Assembly (NCBI RefSeq): GCF_028714775.1
Contig: NZ_JAQTLS010000017.1
Span: forward strand, 19,216 to 83,215
Length of the DNA: 64,000 nucleotides
Reading direction: 5' to 3'
Origin: Thiothrix sp.
GTDB lineage: Bacteria; Pseudomonadota; Gammaproteobacteria; Thiotrichales; Thiotrichaceae
The notes under the pieces were generated by a model that made no database searches, had not been told where the DNA came from, and worked only from the letters and a program-made list of their open reading frames with translations. Shown here piece by piece: positions 26,494 through 34,913 of the stretch. The position numbers were made by a program, and so were the translations under genes. Every line of letters starts with the position of its first letter. The first letter of the stretch is position 1.

Positions 26494-26967
26494 ATGAGCA
26501 CTATCCCGACTCCCCTGCCTTATACCGATGGCGAGATGCCTGATTCCATCCGCATCGCTTGCGCTTCCAACAGCGGCGACTTGCTGAACGGGCATTTCGG
26601 TTCATGCGAACGCTTTCTGGTTTATCAGGTGTCGCAAACCGCACAGCGCCTGATTGATGTGCGCGAAATCGGCGATGACGAAGCCGCCGAAGACAAAAAT
26701 GCTTACCGCGCCGACCTGATCAAAGATTGCCAAGTGCTGTTCATTGCTTCGGTGGGTGGCCCTGCGGCTGCCAAGATCATCAAGAAAGGCATCCACCCGA
26801 TCAAGCAACCGACGGTTGTGCCGTGCAGCGAATTGCTGGACAAGTTGCAACTGGCGCTGGCGAACCCTTCGCCGTGGCTGGGCAAAGTCATGGGTAAAGA
26901 CGCACAAGCACGCGCCCGTTTCACCGGCGATGACGAAGACGACGAACTGCTTGAGGCCGAAGGATGA
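26494..26967 (+). CDS. NifX/NifY-family FeMo-cofactor-binding protein
   Basis: A 157-residue protein of the dinitrogenase iron-molybdenum cofactor family. RIACASNSGDLLNGHFGSCERFLVY is the typical first strand and cofactor-binding region, VLFIASVGGPAAAKIIKKGI the second half. The position after nifT is that of nifY in Azotobacter, but the extra N-terminal domain of longer NifY/NafY is missing. It ends in an acidic tail. It probably carries cofactor or stabilises apo-NifDK. GGAGG before the ATG. Confidence 0.85.
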   Translation: MSTIPTPLPYTDGEMPDSIRIACASNSGDLLNGHFGSCERFLVYQVSQTAQRLIDVREIGDDEAAEDKNAYRADLIKDCQVLFIASVGGPAAAKIIKKGIHPIKQPTVVPCSELLDKLQLALANPSPWLGKVMGKDAQARARFTGDDEDDELLEAEG

Positions 26968-27236
26968 TGACCCCGGAACAACTTGCCAGCGTGGTAACGG
27001 CAGTCGAACGCCAAGGCTTGGCAGACAGCAACTTAACCGACCTGCGGGCGAACTTCCCGGAACTGCACTTTACTTGGTGCATGGACGATGACGTGTGCGG
27101 CCCGCAACCTGCCGCGCAGGGCAAAGGTTTCAACGTCTATCTGGTGGATAGCAGCAACCATTGCCTGTGTTTCACCCCCAGTTTGGAAGCCGCCAGCGGT
27201 GTGGTCATCGCTGAACTCGGTGCGGATGATGAGTGA
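26964..27236 (+). CDS. DUF6129 family nif-associated protein
   Basis: A 90-residue protein that overlaps the preceding gene as ATGA. The core FPELHFTWCMDDDVCGPQPA and the segment GFNVYLVDSSNHCLCF match what I know as DUF6129, seen after nifY/nifX-like genes in proteobacterial nif operons. It has four cysteines (WC, VC, and CLC) that could bind metal. Function unknown. Confidence 0.65.
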   Translation: MMTPEQLASVVTAVERQGLADSNLTDLRANFPELHFTWCMDDDVCGPQPAAQGKGFNVYLVDSSNHCLCFTPSLEAASGVVIAELGADDE

Positions 27237-27948
27237 TTGCGCCACCTGCCCGCACCATGCGGATAGGCTGGAAAAAGGCCGCTGTAAACCGGGTGATACC
27301 TGCGTGCAGGCGATGAGCGGGCGGCAAATCGAGCGTTTTTTTCGTGAAAACCCTGATCTGGCGCAAGGCTACACCGGGGATGATTTCTGGGAACGGCGGG
27401 CGATTGCGGCACGTTACATTTCCCAGCAACGCCTGCTGGAACTGATTGATGACCCGGATGAAGTGGTGCGCCGCGTACTGGCTTACCGCTTGCCTGTGGA
27501 TGAATTGTACCGCCTGATTGGCGACATTGACCGCGAAGTGCGTATTACCGTGGCTGACCGCTTGCCTGCGGAACAACTCGAAGCCTTGGCTAACGATAAC
27601 GACTATTTGGTGCGCAAATACGTAGCGCGGCGGATGCCTGCGGGGCGCTTGTTCCGCATGATTTGCGACAGCGACCGCGAAGTGCGCATGACGGTTGCCC
27701 GCCGTTTGCCGGAAGAAAGCCTTGGGCTGATGTTGCACGATGTGGAAGTGGAAATCCGCCGCACGGTTGCCGAACGCATCCAGCCCGACGCACTTGCCGC
27801 ACTGTTAGATGACCCCGATTGGGGCGTGCGCCTGAAAATTGCTGAACGCGCCGCACCGGATATACTGAACGTGCTGGTGCATGACCCTGACCCCGACGTA
27901 AAAGAAGCCGCCCGCCAGCGGCTTCGGGAGACGCAAACCCATGATTGA
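27229..27948 (+). CDS. 4Fe-4S leucine-rich repeat variant (LRV) protein
   Basis: A 239-residue protein from the ATG at 27229 (27226 is an equal alternative), overlapping the previous gene. The N-terminus has four cysteines (CATCPHH, GRCKPGDTC) as in the LRV Fe-S proteins of Azotobacter. The rest is a series of 24-residue LRV-type helical repeats with the pattern RVLAYRLPVDEL, ITVADRLPAEQL, KYVARRMPAGRL, MTVARRLPEESL. The repeats form a right-handed solenoid in the known structure. Likely a scaffold near nitrogenase maturation; function unproven. Confidence 0.85.
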   Translation: MSDCATCPHHADRLEKGRCKPGDTCVQAMSGRQIERFFRENPDLAQGYTGDDFWERRAIAARYISQQRLLELIDDPDEVVRRVLAYRLPVDELYRLIGDIDREVRITVADRLPAEQLEALANDNDYLVRKYVARRMPAGRLFRMICDSDREVRMTVARRLPEESLGLMLHDVEVEIRRTVAERIQPDALAALLDDPDWGVRLKIAERAAPDILNVLVHDPDPDVKEAARQRLRETQTHD

Positions 27949-28897
27949 ATTCAATTGGCAAGAACAACAACTCAGCGCCCAATGCCCCGAACTTGAGGTC
28001 ACGGCAGACCGCGAAAGTTTGCTGGAAAGCATCAACGCGCTGTTCGCCGCACAAGACATCCACTTCAATTTAGTGCTGGAACGCGGCGGCTGGCATCATC
28101 TCGGCGGTGTAGTGGACGGCGACTTGCAACCGATTGCCAGCGACTTGCGGACATGGGCGGAAGCGGAATCCGGCGGCGATGTCGAAACCTTGCTGGACAA
28201 ATACAACGGCAGCCAGCTATTCGCCACCAAACGGGCAGGCAGCACGTTGTATTTCACCGCTTCATTGGGCGAATACCCGCAAGATTTCCTCCAGCTTGAG
28301 GTGGAAGTCATGCAGGAAGTGCTGCACCGCCCGCTGTTTGACCCGGATGTCTTCCCCGACAATCTGGAAGAATTCCTCGACCCCCTTGACTGCCCGACGT
28401 TGGAACCGCAACCCGTCGGCTTGCCGCATTACCGTTTCCGCCGCTTGCACCGCATGGCAGACGTTTTCGCCGCGCAAAACCCGCACAGCCGCCATGTCCA
28501 AAACCTGTGGCGCTTCCTGCAAGACTGGCAAAACAGCAGCGCCGGGAATCAGGGCGAAATTTTCTGCGAGCATTGGGTGATGGTGTTGCAGGCGTATCAG
28601 GGCAGCGACAAGGAAACCCATTACAACATCAAACCGATGGCGGCTTTCAGCGGCAAGTTGGAAGGCTTTGCCGGAGCGAACCAATTGCACGGTGCGGAAT
28701 TGGCAAAGGCGATCCACGGGTTTGACCGGCGCGTGGGGTATCCGTTTGCGTGGTTCTTCTTCATGCTCAACCGCAAAGACGTGCCGACCGAGGTGGCGGA
28801 AGCGGTGCTGCGCGACCAGATGGAGGCGTATGACTACCTGCCGGTGCGGGATTTGAAAATTTTGCGCGAGTGGGAAAAACGGGCTTACAGCGTATGA
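27941..28897 (+). CDS. Conserved nif-operon protein of unknown function
   Basis: A 318-residue protein whose start overlaps the LRV gene. No domain recognised. It is acidic, with many aromatic residues, and has a tryptophan/histidine-rich middle (HYRFRRLHRMADVFAAQNPHS) and a C-terminal segment FAWFFFMLNRKDVPTEVAEAV. No signal peptide or clear membrane segment. Tight coupling on both sides shows it is a true gene of the operon. Confidence 0.65.
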   Translation: MIEFNWQEQQLSAQCPELEVTADRESLLESINALFAAQDIHFNLVLERGGWHHLGGVVDGDLQPIASDLRTWAEAESGGDVETLLDKYNGSQLFATKRAGSTLYFTASLGEYPQDFLQLEVEVMQEVLHRPLFDPDVFPDNLEEFLDPLDCPTLEPQPVGLPHYRFRRLHRMADVFAAQNPHSRHVQNLWRFLQDWQNSSAGNQGEIFCEHWVMVLQAYQGSDKETHYNIKPMAAFSGKLEGFAGANQLHGAELAKAIHGFDRRVGYPFAWFFFMLNRKDVPTEVAEAVLRDQMEAYDYLPVRDLKILREWEKRAYSV

Positions 28898-29364
28898 ACG
28901 CCCTCACCCTGCAACCCATCGGCATCATCCGCACGCCGTTTGCGGATAAGCCGGATGCGCCCGTGCAGGGGCAATATGCCAAGGGGGCGGAAGGCTCGGT
29001 AGTGGTGGATGCCGAATTCGCGGCGGGTTTGCAGGATGTCGCAGGGTTTTCGCACCTGATTTTGCTGTACCAGTTTCATCGGGCGGGTGAGGTGCAATTG
29101 GTGCGCACGCCATTTCTGGATGATGTGCCGCGTGGCTTGTTTGCGATCCGCCATCCGGCGCGGCCTAATCCGCTGGGGTTGACGGTGGTGGAATTGCTGA
29201 CAGTCGAAGGCAATGTGCTGACGGTGCGCGGGGTGGATATGCTGGATGGCACGCCGCTGCTCGACATCAAGCCGTATGTGAAACGCTTCGACTGTTTTCC
29301 GCAGGCAAGCGAAGGCTGGTTGGCGGACAAGGGCGAGCGCAGCAAACCGGAAGGATTGGAATAA
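28894..29364 (+). CDS. TrmO/TsaA-like SAM-dependent methyltransferase
   Basis: A 156-residue beta-barrel methyltransferase of the UPF0066/TrmO family. Landmarks are LQPIGIIRTPFADKPDAPVQ at the N-terminus, GFSHLILLYQFHRA, FAIRHPARPNPLGLTVVELL and LDGTPLLDIKPYV. TrmO methylates the threonylcarbamoyl group at A37 of some tRNAs. This is the short form without the C-terminal domain of E. coli TrmO. The start at 28894 overlaps the preceding stop as ATGA. Its link to nitrogen fixation is unknown. Confidence 0.85.
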   Translation: MNALTLQPIGIIRTPFADKPDAPVQGQYAKGAEGSVVVDAEFAAGLQDVAGFSHLILLYQFHRAGEVQLVRTPFLDDVPRGLFAIRHPARPNPLGLTVVELLTVEGNVLTVRGVDMLDGTPLLDIKPYVKRFDCFPQASEGWLADKGERSKPEGLE

Positions 29365-29377
29365 CAGGAGATTGACG

Positions 29378-29632
29378 ATGCAAGAGTTGGATTTTCACGA
29401 GGTCGCCGATGAATTCGTCAATCTGGCGAACAAGTTGAGCGACGAATGGGCACCGAATTTCCTCAGTGCGGCGATCCTGTACGCGGCGGCGCGTTACAAC
29501 GCTTTCCACTTCATGGAAACCTTGGGTGACGCGGACAAGGAATCGGCGGCAATCGAGTATTACACCGAGCAATACCGCAAGATGTTGAAGGAAAACCTGC
29601 ACGAGCTGCGGCATGGCGTTCCACATGAATAA
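29378..29632 (+). CDS. DUF3144 family protein
   Basis: An 84-residue helical protein. The pattern FHEVADEFVNLANKL followed by SAAILYAAARYNAFHF fits DUF3144. An AGGAG site 7 bases upstream supports the ATG at 29378 over the TTG at 29372. Its 3' end overlaps the flavodoxin start. Function unknown. Confidence 0.75.
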   Translation: MQELDFHEVADEFVNLANKLSDEWAPNFLSAAILYAAARYNAFHFMETLGDADKESAAIEYYTEQYRKMLKENLHELRHGVPHE

Positions 29633-30167
29633 GATCGGGATTTTCTTCGGCACGGATTCGGGCACGACGCGCTTGATGGCGAAAAAGATGGCGAAGCTGC
29701 TGGGTGATGTCGCCGCCAAACCGCTCAACGTCAACCGCACCACAGCGGATGAAATGCTGCAATACGACGCGCTGATTTTGGGTACACCGAGTTACGGGGT
29801 CGACCAACTTCCCGGCAAAAGCACCAAGATCGAAGATGGCAGTTGGGAAGAATTCATGCCGCAACTGGCGGGCAAGGATTTGTCCGGCAAGGTCATTGCG
29901 CTGTACGGGCTGGGCGATCAGGAAAAATACCCCGACCGCTTTGCGCATTCGCTGATTCATTTGTACCGCTGGTGCGTGGCGGGCGGCGCGACCGTGATTG
30001 GGCAGTGGCCTACCGATGGCTATGTCTTTGACCAATCGCCAGCAGTGGTGGATGGGCAATTCTGCGGGCTGGTGTTGGATCAGCGTTCGCAAAGCCTGCT
30101 GACGGATGCGCGGCTGAGTGCTTGGGTGGCTGCGGTTAAACCTGCATTGCTGGCGAAATTGACGTGA
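29625..30167 (+). CDS. nifF: Flavodoxin, probable electron donor to nitrogenase
   Basis: A 180-residue long-chain flavodoxin. The FMN phosphate loop is FFGTDSGTTRLMA, with FMN-contacting segments LGTPSYGVDQLP and the YGLGDQEKYPDRFAHS loop. In Azotobacter and Klebsiella NifF carries electrons to NifH. It sits near the end of the nifHDK operon, supporting that role. The ATG at 29625 places the flavodoxin fold at once; 29613 is an alternative. Confidence 0.88.
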   Translation: MNKIGIFFGTDSGTTRLMAKKMAKLLGDVAAKPLNVNRTTADEMLQYDALILGTPSYGVDQLPGKSTKIEDGSWEEFMPQLAGKDLSGKVIALYGLGDQEKYPDRFAHSLIHLYRWCVAGGATVIGQWPTDGYVFDQSPAVVDGQFCGLVLDQRSQSLLTDARLSAWVAAVKPALLAKLT

Positions 30168-30439
30168 CTGATACGAATACCGTTTGCCGTTATTTCACCA
30201 CTTACAGCGGCGTGAAATTGCCGTTTAAGTTGGTGGGCGAATTGGGAGAACATGAAATCCATAATCGGAATACTTTTTTCCGGGGGTATTTCGATGCGGA
30301 TGGCGTGTTACTGGGATTCCAGAAAATTGTTTATGGGGATGTGGAGTTGGAGCATCAATACTCCTATGATGCTGAGGGTAATCTCCGACAGGCGAAGATT
30401 ACGGATGCAGATGGAAAATCTGTTTTATTGAATAGATAA
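30164..30439 (+). CDS. DUF6156 family nif-associated protein
   Basis: A 91-residue protein starting with a GTG that overlaps the flavodoxin stop. The sequence VCRYFTTYSGVKLPFKLV, NRNTFFRGYFDADG and a closing YSYDAEGNLRQAKITDADG fits DUF6156, a small beta-rich family found in nif operons. Last gene of the long nifH operon. I see no clear intrinsic terminator after it. Function unknown. Confidence 0.65.
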   Translation: MTDTNTVCRYFTTYSGVKLPFKLVGELGEHEIHNRNTFFRGYFDADGVLLGFQKIVYGDVELEHQYSYDAEGNLRQAKITDADGKSVLLNR

Positions 30440-30480
30440 AGACATTAGTGTTTATCTGAAATTTAGTATTTCTCGTTTTA

Positions 30481-31260
30481 CTACGAATACCATTTTGGCA
30501 ATACAACCAATGACTGAACTTCTTGCTGCAGGATCATAAACAAAGAATATACACTAAACATTGTTAATAAAAAAATAAACACCCAAGATAAAAAACTACC
30601 AGTCGCCCTATCTCTAAAAGCATAAAACAAAGCCCATAATGAAAAACCGAGAACAAATAATGAAATCAAAAAAAACAAAGAATTTAGCACTACCTGCGCT
30701 AGGTTTACCTTTATTGAGCTTGCAGACTTAAAACCCTCAGGGACGCCTTTTATTCTACCCTTTACGTCAAAACTTGGTTCTGCTGACCCAGTATAGAAAA
30801 CAGATATACTTCCACCATCTTCTTTTTCCAATGCATCATCTCCTTCAAAATCAATCAAAATATTATTATTTTCTTCATCAATGATTGTTTTTAATTTAAG
30901 AGAACCTCTTGAAACCGCATTGACTTTCGCAGAAATAACCTGAATGTCTTTTGAAAAAGTTATCCTGATAGGATCAGTTTTTGACATTCTTCCCTTATCT
31001 ATAAATTCACTCCCTCCATTCCATATTGAAATATCGGAAAAATATACATTATCAACTCTAACACCCTTCCAAATCAATTCAAGACCAAGATCATTATCCT
31101 TAACACTTGCAATAAGTTTAGGTGTCTTTACTGCATATAGAGGCTGAACGATTTTTGGTTCATCAACAATAAAAAAAGCAACACTAAGAACAAGTCCAAT
31201 TATCGCAAGAATCCCCTGTATAACAGGACTCTTTATAAAATTTATCAAATAATCAACCAT
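30481..31260 (-). CDS. AT-rich hypothetical membrane protein
   Basis: A 259-residue protein with one N-terminal membrane segment (about 14-31) and two near the C-terminus (about 185-210 and 222-243), separated by a soluble region rich in beta-prone and charged residues (about 40-180). The gene is markedly more AT-rich than its neighbours and uses AT-ending codons, a sign of separate origin. No family recognised. It lies between the nif operon and a toxin-antitoxin pair. Confidence 0.6.
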   Translation of the reverse strand: MVDYLINFIKSPVIQGILAIIGLVLSVAFFIVDEPKIVQPLYAVKTPKLIASVKDNDLGLELIWKGVRVDNVYFSDISIWNGGSEFIDKGRMSKTDPIRITFSKDIQVISAKVNAVSRGSLKLKTIIDEENNNILIDFEGDDALEKEDGGSISVFYTGSAEPSFDVKGRIKGVPEGFKSASSIKVNLAQVVLNSLFFLISLFVLGFSLWALFYAFRDRATGSFLSWVFIFLLTMFSVYSLFMILQQEVQSLVVLPKWYS

Positions 31261-31292
31261 GCAAAAACCTTATATAATCAATGTCAGCCTAA

Positions 31293-31706
31293 TCATTTTT
31301 CAAATACCTGCATCATATTTCTGGCGCTGATAATGCGCGTACCACCATGCCGTTCCAGTGCTAGCAAATCGCTTTTGTCACCTGTCACCAGATAATCCGC
31401 CGCTACAACCTGCGCCGTTGCCAATAGGTAATCATCATCAGGATCAGGTGAAAGCTCGACAGTAGGCAAAGGATCGCACATGATGGCAAGACGACGAATA
31501 TCATTCACCATGCGCCCGATTTCACTAGGTTTCAGGCGTTCCTGAAAAAATGGACGGCGCGATACTCGGTTCAGTTCATCCAGTTGCACTTCAGTGGATG
31601 CCAACTCGAAACGCCCTTGCCGCCATGCGTTATACAAGTAATCGGGCGGTGTTCCGCGCACCATCAAGGCGGAAAGTAAAATATTGGTGTCGAGTACCAA
31701 GCGCAT
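31293..31706 (-). CDS. PIN-domain toxin (COG1569-like)
   Basis: A 137-residue PIN domain. The acidic metal-binding residues are visible in VLDTNILLSAL (N-terminal Asp), LDELNRV and in SPDPDDDYLLATAQ with LVTGDKSDLL. Such proteins are ribonucleases that cleave RNA when free of antitoxin. The ATG overlaps the antitoxin stop (TGATG), the usual antitoxin-first arrangement. Confidence 0.85.
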   Translation of the reverse strand: MRLVLDTNILLSALMVRGTPPDYLYNAWRQGRFELASTEVQLDELNRVSRRPFFQERLKPSEIGRMVNDIRRLAIMCDPLPTVELSPDPDDDYLLATAQVVAADYLVTGDKSDLLALERHGGTRIISARNMMQVFEK

Positions 31707-31969
31707 CAGGCAGCACGCGCATGTTTACGGCGTTCAGCACGTACTTCACGCACCGCATCATCAATCATGGCTTCCAGCATTTCGGGTGAAATATCCTGAT
31801 TGCGCTCTTTGACAACTTGCACGGTACGGTCAAGCATTCGCCAACGTACTGCATCTTCAACGAATTTTGATAGGTCGCCTTTTTTCATACCTTGCGCACC
31901 CAGAAAGCCGCGAAGGGAAAGGTCGGTTTCAGGGGTAACTGTAATAGTCCAACGGATTGCCTCAGCCAT
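31706..31969 (-). CDS. Antitoxin partner of the PIN toxin
   Basis: An 87-residue protein starting at the ATG at 31969, with GGAGG upstream. The N-terminal half (RWTITVTPETDLSLRGFLGAQGMKKGDLSKFVEDAV) resembles a ribbon-helix-helix DNA-binding domain; the C-terminal basic helical tail would bind the toxin. The longer open frame upstream has no ribosome-binding site. Confidence 0.75.
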   Translation of the reverse strand: MAEAIRWTITVTPETDLSLRGFLGAQGMKKGDLSKFVEDAVRWRMLDRTVQVVKERNQDISPEMLEAMIDDAVREVRAERRKHARAA

Positions 31970-32166
31970 GTGTAGCCTCCTGCACGGATAAGCAGATAAA
32001 CGTCTATCCTTCAACACTAGCACCAACAGCAAAGCAGATTCAAGATACACATCTACCTATTTTTAAGCAGTTTATCCGTGATGATTTTCTATCAACATCC
32101 CATCAGAAAAACTAGCCGATTGCCCGCACCTCGCCCACAATCCGAGAAAACGTGAGGAATCACCCT

Positions 32167-32580
32167 ATGTTCGCCAACTTCTTCAAAAAACGCCGGATCA
32201 AGCAATACGCCCGCAAGCTGCCCGCCGAATTGACCGCGCTATACGGGCAACAGCCGTACTATTCCAAAGGGCAGGTAGACCGCGCCCTCACCCGCCAACG
32301 CCTGAACCGGAACGATAATGGGATCAGTGACAACGGCTATGCCTACGCGATGTATTGTTCGCCGCAAGAGTTCCAGCGCATCCACGACGAAACCGGGGAG
32401 AGCGGCAATTACGACACAATGCGGGCGGAAATCGCGCAAACCTGTTTTAGCAGCACCGATAGCTTTTCATTTACGGATGTGGACACCTACGCCACCGAAT
32501 CCAGTTGTGACAGCGGGAACAGCAGCGACAGCGGTTCCTGTGATTCCGGTGGCGGAGATGGCGGCGGCGGTGGAGATTAA
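32167..32580 (+). CDS. DUF6559 family protein with Ser/Asp/Gly-rich tail
   Basis: A 137-residue protein. MFANFFKKRRIKQYARKLP, a YYSKGQVDRAL segment and YAYAMYCSPQEFQRIHDETGESGNYDTMRAEI fit DUF6559. The last 35 residues are low complexity (repeated SCDSG, then GGGDGGGGGD). The ATG at 32167 is preferred to an earlier one, as the family normally begins at MF. Function unknown; not part of the nif programme as far as promoters show. Confidence 0.65.
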   Translation: MFANFFKKRRIKQYARKLPAELTALYGQQPYYSKGQVDRALTRQRLNRNDNGISDNGYAYAMYCSPQEFQRIHDETGESGNYDTMRAEIAQTCFSSTDSFSFTDVDTYATESSCDSGNSSDSGSCDSGGGDGGGGGD

Positions 32581-32599
32581 TCAGCCCGTTGTGGGCTAT

Positions 32600-33052
32600 T
32601 CACGCCAACAATAAACGCAGCGGAACCATCGGCGAAGCCACAAACCCTTGCCGCTGGTAAAACCGCTGCGCGGCCTCGTTTACCCCATCGGTTAACAGGG
32701 TAATGCGCAAGCAACCGCTGGCTTTGGCGACTTCAATCGCACGGGTTAGCAGTTGCGCCCCGACACCACTACCGCGAGCTTCCGGCGCAACCACCATATC
32801 TTCCAGCAGCGCAACCCGCCCGCCCAGCGCGGTAGAAACCGTATACAGCAAATTCACCATGCCCACCTCTGCGCCACCCATCCGTGCAACAAGAATTTGC
32901 CCAACGTGCGGCTGACTAATGATGCTTTCCAGCCCACGCTGTTGCGTCGCCGGATCGGGCTTGAATTCCGCTTCTTGCGTGAACAGTATATCCAGCAAAC
33001 GGCGCAGTGCCGGAATGTCAGCCAATGTCGCAGGTGTAACCGTAAGACTCAT
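32600..33052 (-). CDS. GNAT family N-acetyltransferase
   Basis: A 150-residue acetyltransferase. ALLEDMVVAPEARGSGVGAQLLTRAI contains the acetyl-CoA pyrophosphate loop (RGSGVG), and RFYQRQGF is the typical C-terminal motif. The start at 33052 is chosen because AGGGG lies about 7 bases upstream. Substrate unknown. Encoded 12 bp downstream of the EamA transporter gene, probably in one operon. Confidence 0.85.
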   Translation of the reverse strand: MSLTVTPATLADIPALRRLLDILFTQEAEFKPDPATQQRGLESIISQPHVGQILVARMGGAEVGMVNLLYTVSTALGGRVALLEDMVVAPEARGSGVGAQLLTRAIEVAKASGCLRITLLTDGVNEAAQRFYQRQGFVASPMVPLRLLLA

Positions 33053-33063
33053 GGATTTCCCCT

Positions 33064-33963
33064 TCAGCACGCCACCGCCGGTTTCAAATGCGGTTGCCCC
33101 AACATCACCAGCAAACCCGCTGCGATGATGATGACCATCCCCGACACCGCCAGCAGGGTTAAGGCTTCACCCCACAACAGCCAGCCCAGCAATGCCGCGA
33201 AAATTACCGACGCATAGGTAAACGCGCCCAATTGCCCCGCCGGTGCATGACCATAAGCCACGGTCAGCAGCAGTTGTGCCAAGGTCGCAAACACCCCCAA
33301 CACGCTCAACCACGCCAACGAAACCCACGTCAGCGGTTGCCAAGCCAAGCCCGCCGGAAGCGCCGACAACACGCTGGCGAATAGCGCAAAGTAAAACACC
33401 ACCCGGTGCGCTGGTTCATCGCTGGAACGCATCCGCCGGATACTCACCTTGGTCGAGCCACCCATCACCGCCCCCAGCAAACCCGCCAACACTGCCAGAT
33501 TGAGGGTCGCGGCTTCCTGCATCGGGTTCAGCACCAGCACAATACCGACAAAACCCAGCCCCAAGGCCAGCAAGTTATGCCAAGACAAGCGTTCGCTCAT
33601 CCAGAAAAACGCCACAATCGGCACAAACAGCGGCATGGTTTGTTTGAGTAAGGCGGCTTCCGCCAGCGGTAAATTCGCCCACGCATAAAACATGCACGTC
33701 ATCGCGCTCACGCCCATCAGCGCCCGTAAAAAGTGCAGGTGCAAGCAATCGGTTTTCACCGCCTGCACGCCATTGCGCCACAACCACGGCAATAACAGCA
33801 CCAGCCCAAACAGGTTGCGGAAAAATACCGTTTGCTCGGTCGAGACTGCGCCGTTCAAGTGTTTGATCACCATTCCCGCACAAACCAGAAAAAACTCGGA
33901 AGCTAAAATCAGCCACGCCCCGTAAGCAAGGCCAGCCCTTGGTAGATAATCTTTAATGTTCAT
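33064..33963 (-). CDS. EamA/DMT-family transporter
   Basis: A 299-residue inner-membrane protein with about ten hydrophobic segments in two repeated halves, typical of EamA drug/metabolite transporters. The start at 33963 (MNIKDYLPRAGLAYG) is preferred to one 29 codons upstream, whose extension is not hydrophobic. Substrate cannot be read from the sequence. Confidence 0.85.
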   Translation of the reverse strand: MNIKDYLPRAGLAYGAWLILASEFFLVCAGMVIKHLNGAVSTEQTVFFRNLFGLVLLLPWLWRNGVQAVKTDCLHLHFLRALMGVSAMTCMFYAWANLPLAEAALLKQTMPLFVPIVAFFWMSERLSWHNLLALGLGFVGIVLVLNPMQEAATLNLAVLAGLLGAVMGGSTKVSIRRMRSSDEPAHRVVFYFALFASVLSALPAGLAWQPLTWVSLAWLSVLGVFATLAQLLLTVAYGHAPAGQLGAFTYASVIFAALLGWLLWGEALTLLAVSGMVIIIAAGLLVMLGQPHLKPAVAC

Positions 33964-34111
33964 GCGTGGATTGTAAAAGCATTGCAATTCCCAAGGAACA
34001 CCTGATAATGCCTGATAGACCCCAATAAACCTGCCAACCAATGTTAACAACCATCGCCCTACGCGGGCTGGCAGCGTCTTTCAGCCCTCAGCAGTTTTTC
34101 GGAGACATTCC

Positions 34112-34888
34112 ATGCAAACTTTCACCGATTACGGACAAAACGCGATCAATAACCTCGCGCAACGCTATGGCGTGTCCAACGATGCCGTCATTACCCTGCT
34201 CTACGCCGTGATAAATGGCAACGGCACGATGGCGCAGTTCAGTCACCCCGAACTCGGCGGCGGTGGGCAATGGATGCAAGGTGGCATGACAATGGTCGGC
34301 GATATGTTCAACTACAACCTGAAAGCCAAAGTTGACGGACTGTGTGCGGAATTGTCCAACCTCTGGGCGGGGCAGCAAGCGGTGTTCATGCCGGTCAATA
34401 ACCCGCCGCAATTCCACGGCAACCGTAACTGGTGGCCTGACGAGTTGGGCATTGCCTCGACCACGGGCGGACAAAACAACACCCATTACGCTTATTTTCC
34501 GGCAAGCTGCCGTTTGGCGGTCGATATTAATGGGCAAGTCACTGTCTATAACACGCTGGATCACCACATCGGCGGGGTATCGCAACAGCAAGGTGGCAAT
34601 AACTCCATGACCTTCAGCAGCCAATACGGCACGGTGCAAGTCGACCAACTGCCGATCGTGTCGGTGAATGGCGTTGCCCCACCACCGCCCGCGCCCATGC
34701 AGAATACGATGCAGCCTGCACCAGCGCCTTACTACCCGAATAACAATAATGTCAGTAACGCCGCCGCGCCCGCAGACAACGGCGACATTTTCGCCCTGAT
34801 CGAACGGCTGGCAGACCTGAAGCAAAAAGGCATCCTCAGCGACGAAGAATTTGCCAGCAAAAAGGCCGAGTTACTGCAACGCTTGTAA
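34112..34888 (+). CDS. SHOCT-domain protein
   Basis: A 258-residue protein. The C-terminal 30 residues (IFALIERLADLKQKGILSDEEFASKKAELLQRL region) are a SHOCT domain, a short helical module for oligomerisation. Upstream is a proline- and asparagine-rich linker (about 185-220). The first 180 residues are of unknown fold with many Gly, Asn and Trp. No signal peptide. The 3' end of the gene doubles as the terminator of the convergent antiporter gene. Confidence 0.75.
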   Translation: MQTFTDYGQNAINNLAQRYGVSNDAVITLLYAVINGNGTMAQFSHPELGGGGQWMQGGMTMVGDMFNYNLKAKVDGLCAELSNLWAGQQAVFMPVNNPPQFHGNRNWWPDELGIASTTGGQNNTHYAYFPASCRLAVDINGQVTVYNTLDHHIGGVSQQQGGNNSMTFSSQYGTVQVDQLPIVSVNGVAPPPPAPMQNTMQPAPAPYYPNNNNVSNAAAPADNGDIFALIERLADLKQKGILSDEEFASKKAELLQRL

Positions 34889-34896
34889 ACTCGGCC
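34859..34896 (-). terminator. Terminator of the antiporter gene, inside the end of the SHOCT gene
   Basis: On the minus strand GGCCGAGTT and AACTCGGCC pair and are followed by five Ts, 18 bases after the antiporter stop. The stem overlaps the last codons and the stop of the convergent SHOCT gene. Confidence 0.65.
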
Positions 34897-34913
34897 CGTC
34901 GTGCTTCAAGCTG

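Noticed and set aside
26362-26595. Minus-strand proline-rich open frame
   Set aside because: It is generated by the palindromic element at 26368-26474 and has no ribosome-binding site or homology.
30440-30480. Terminator of the nifH operon
   Set aside because: I saw no stem-loop followed by Ts in this short region.
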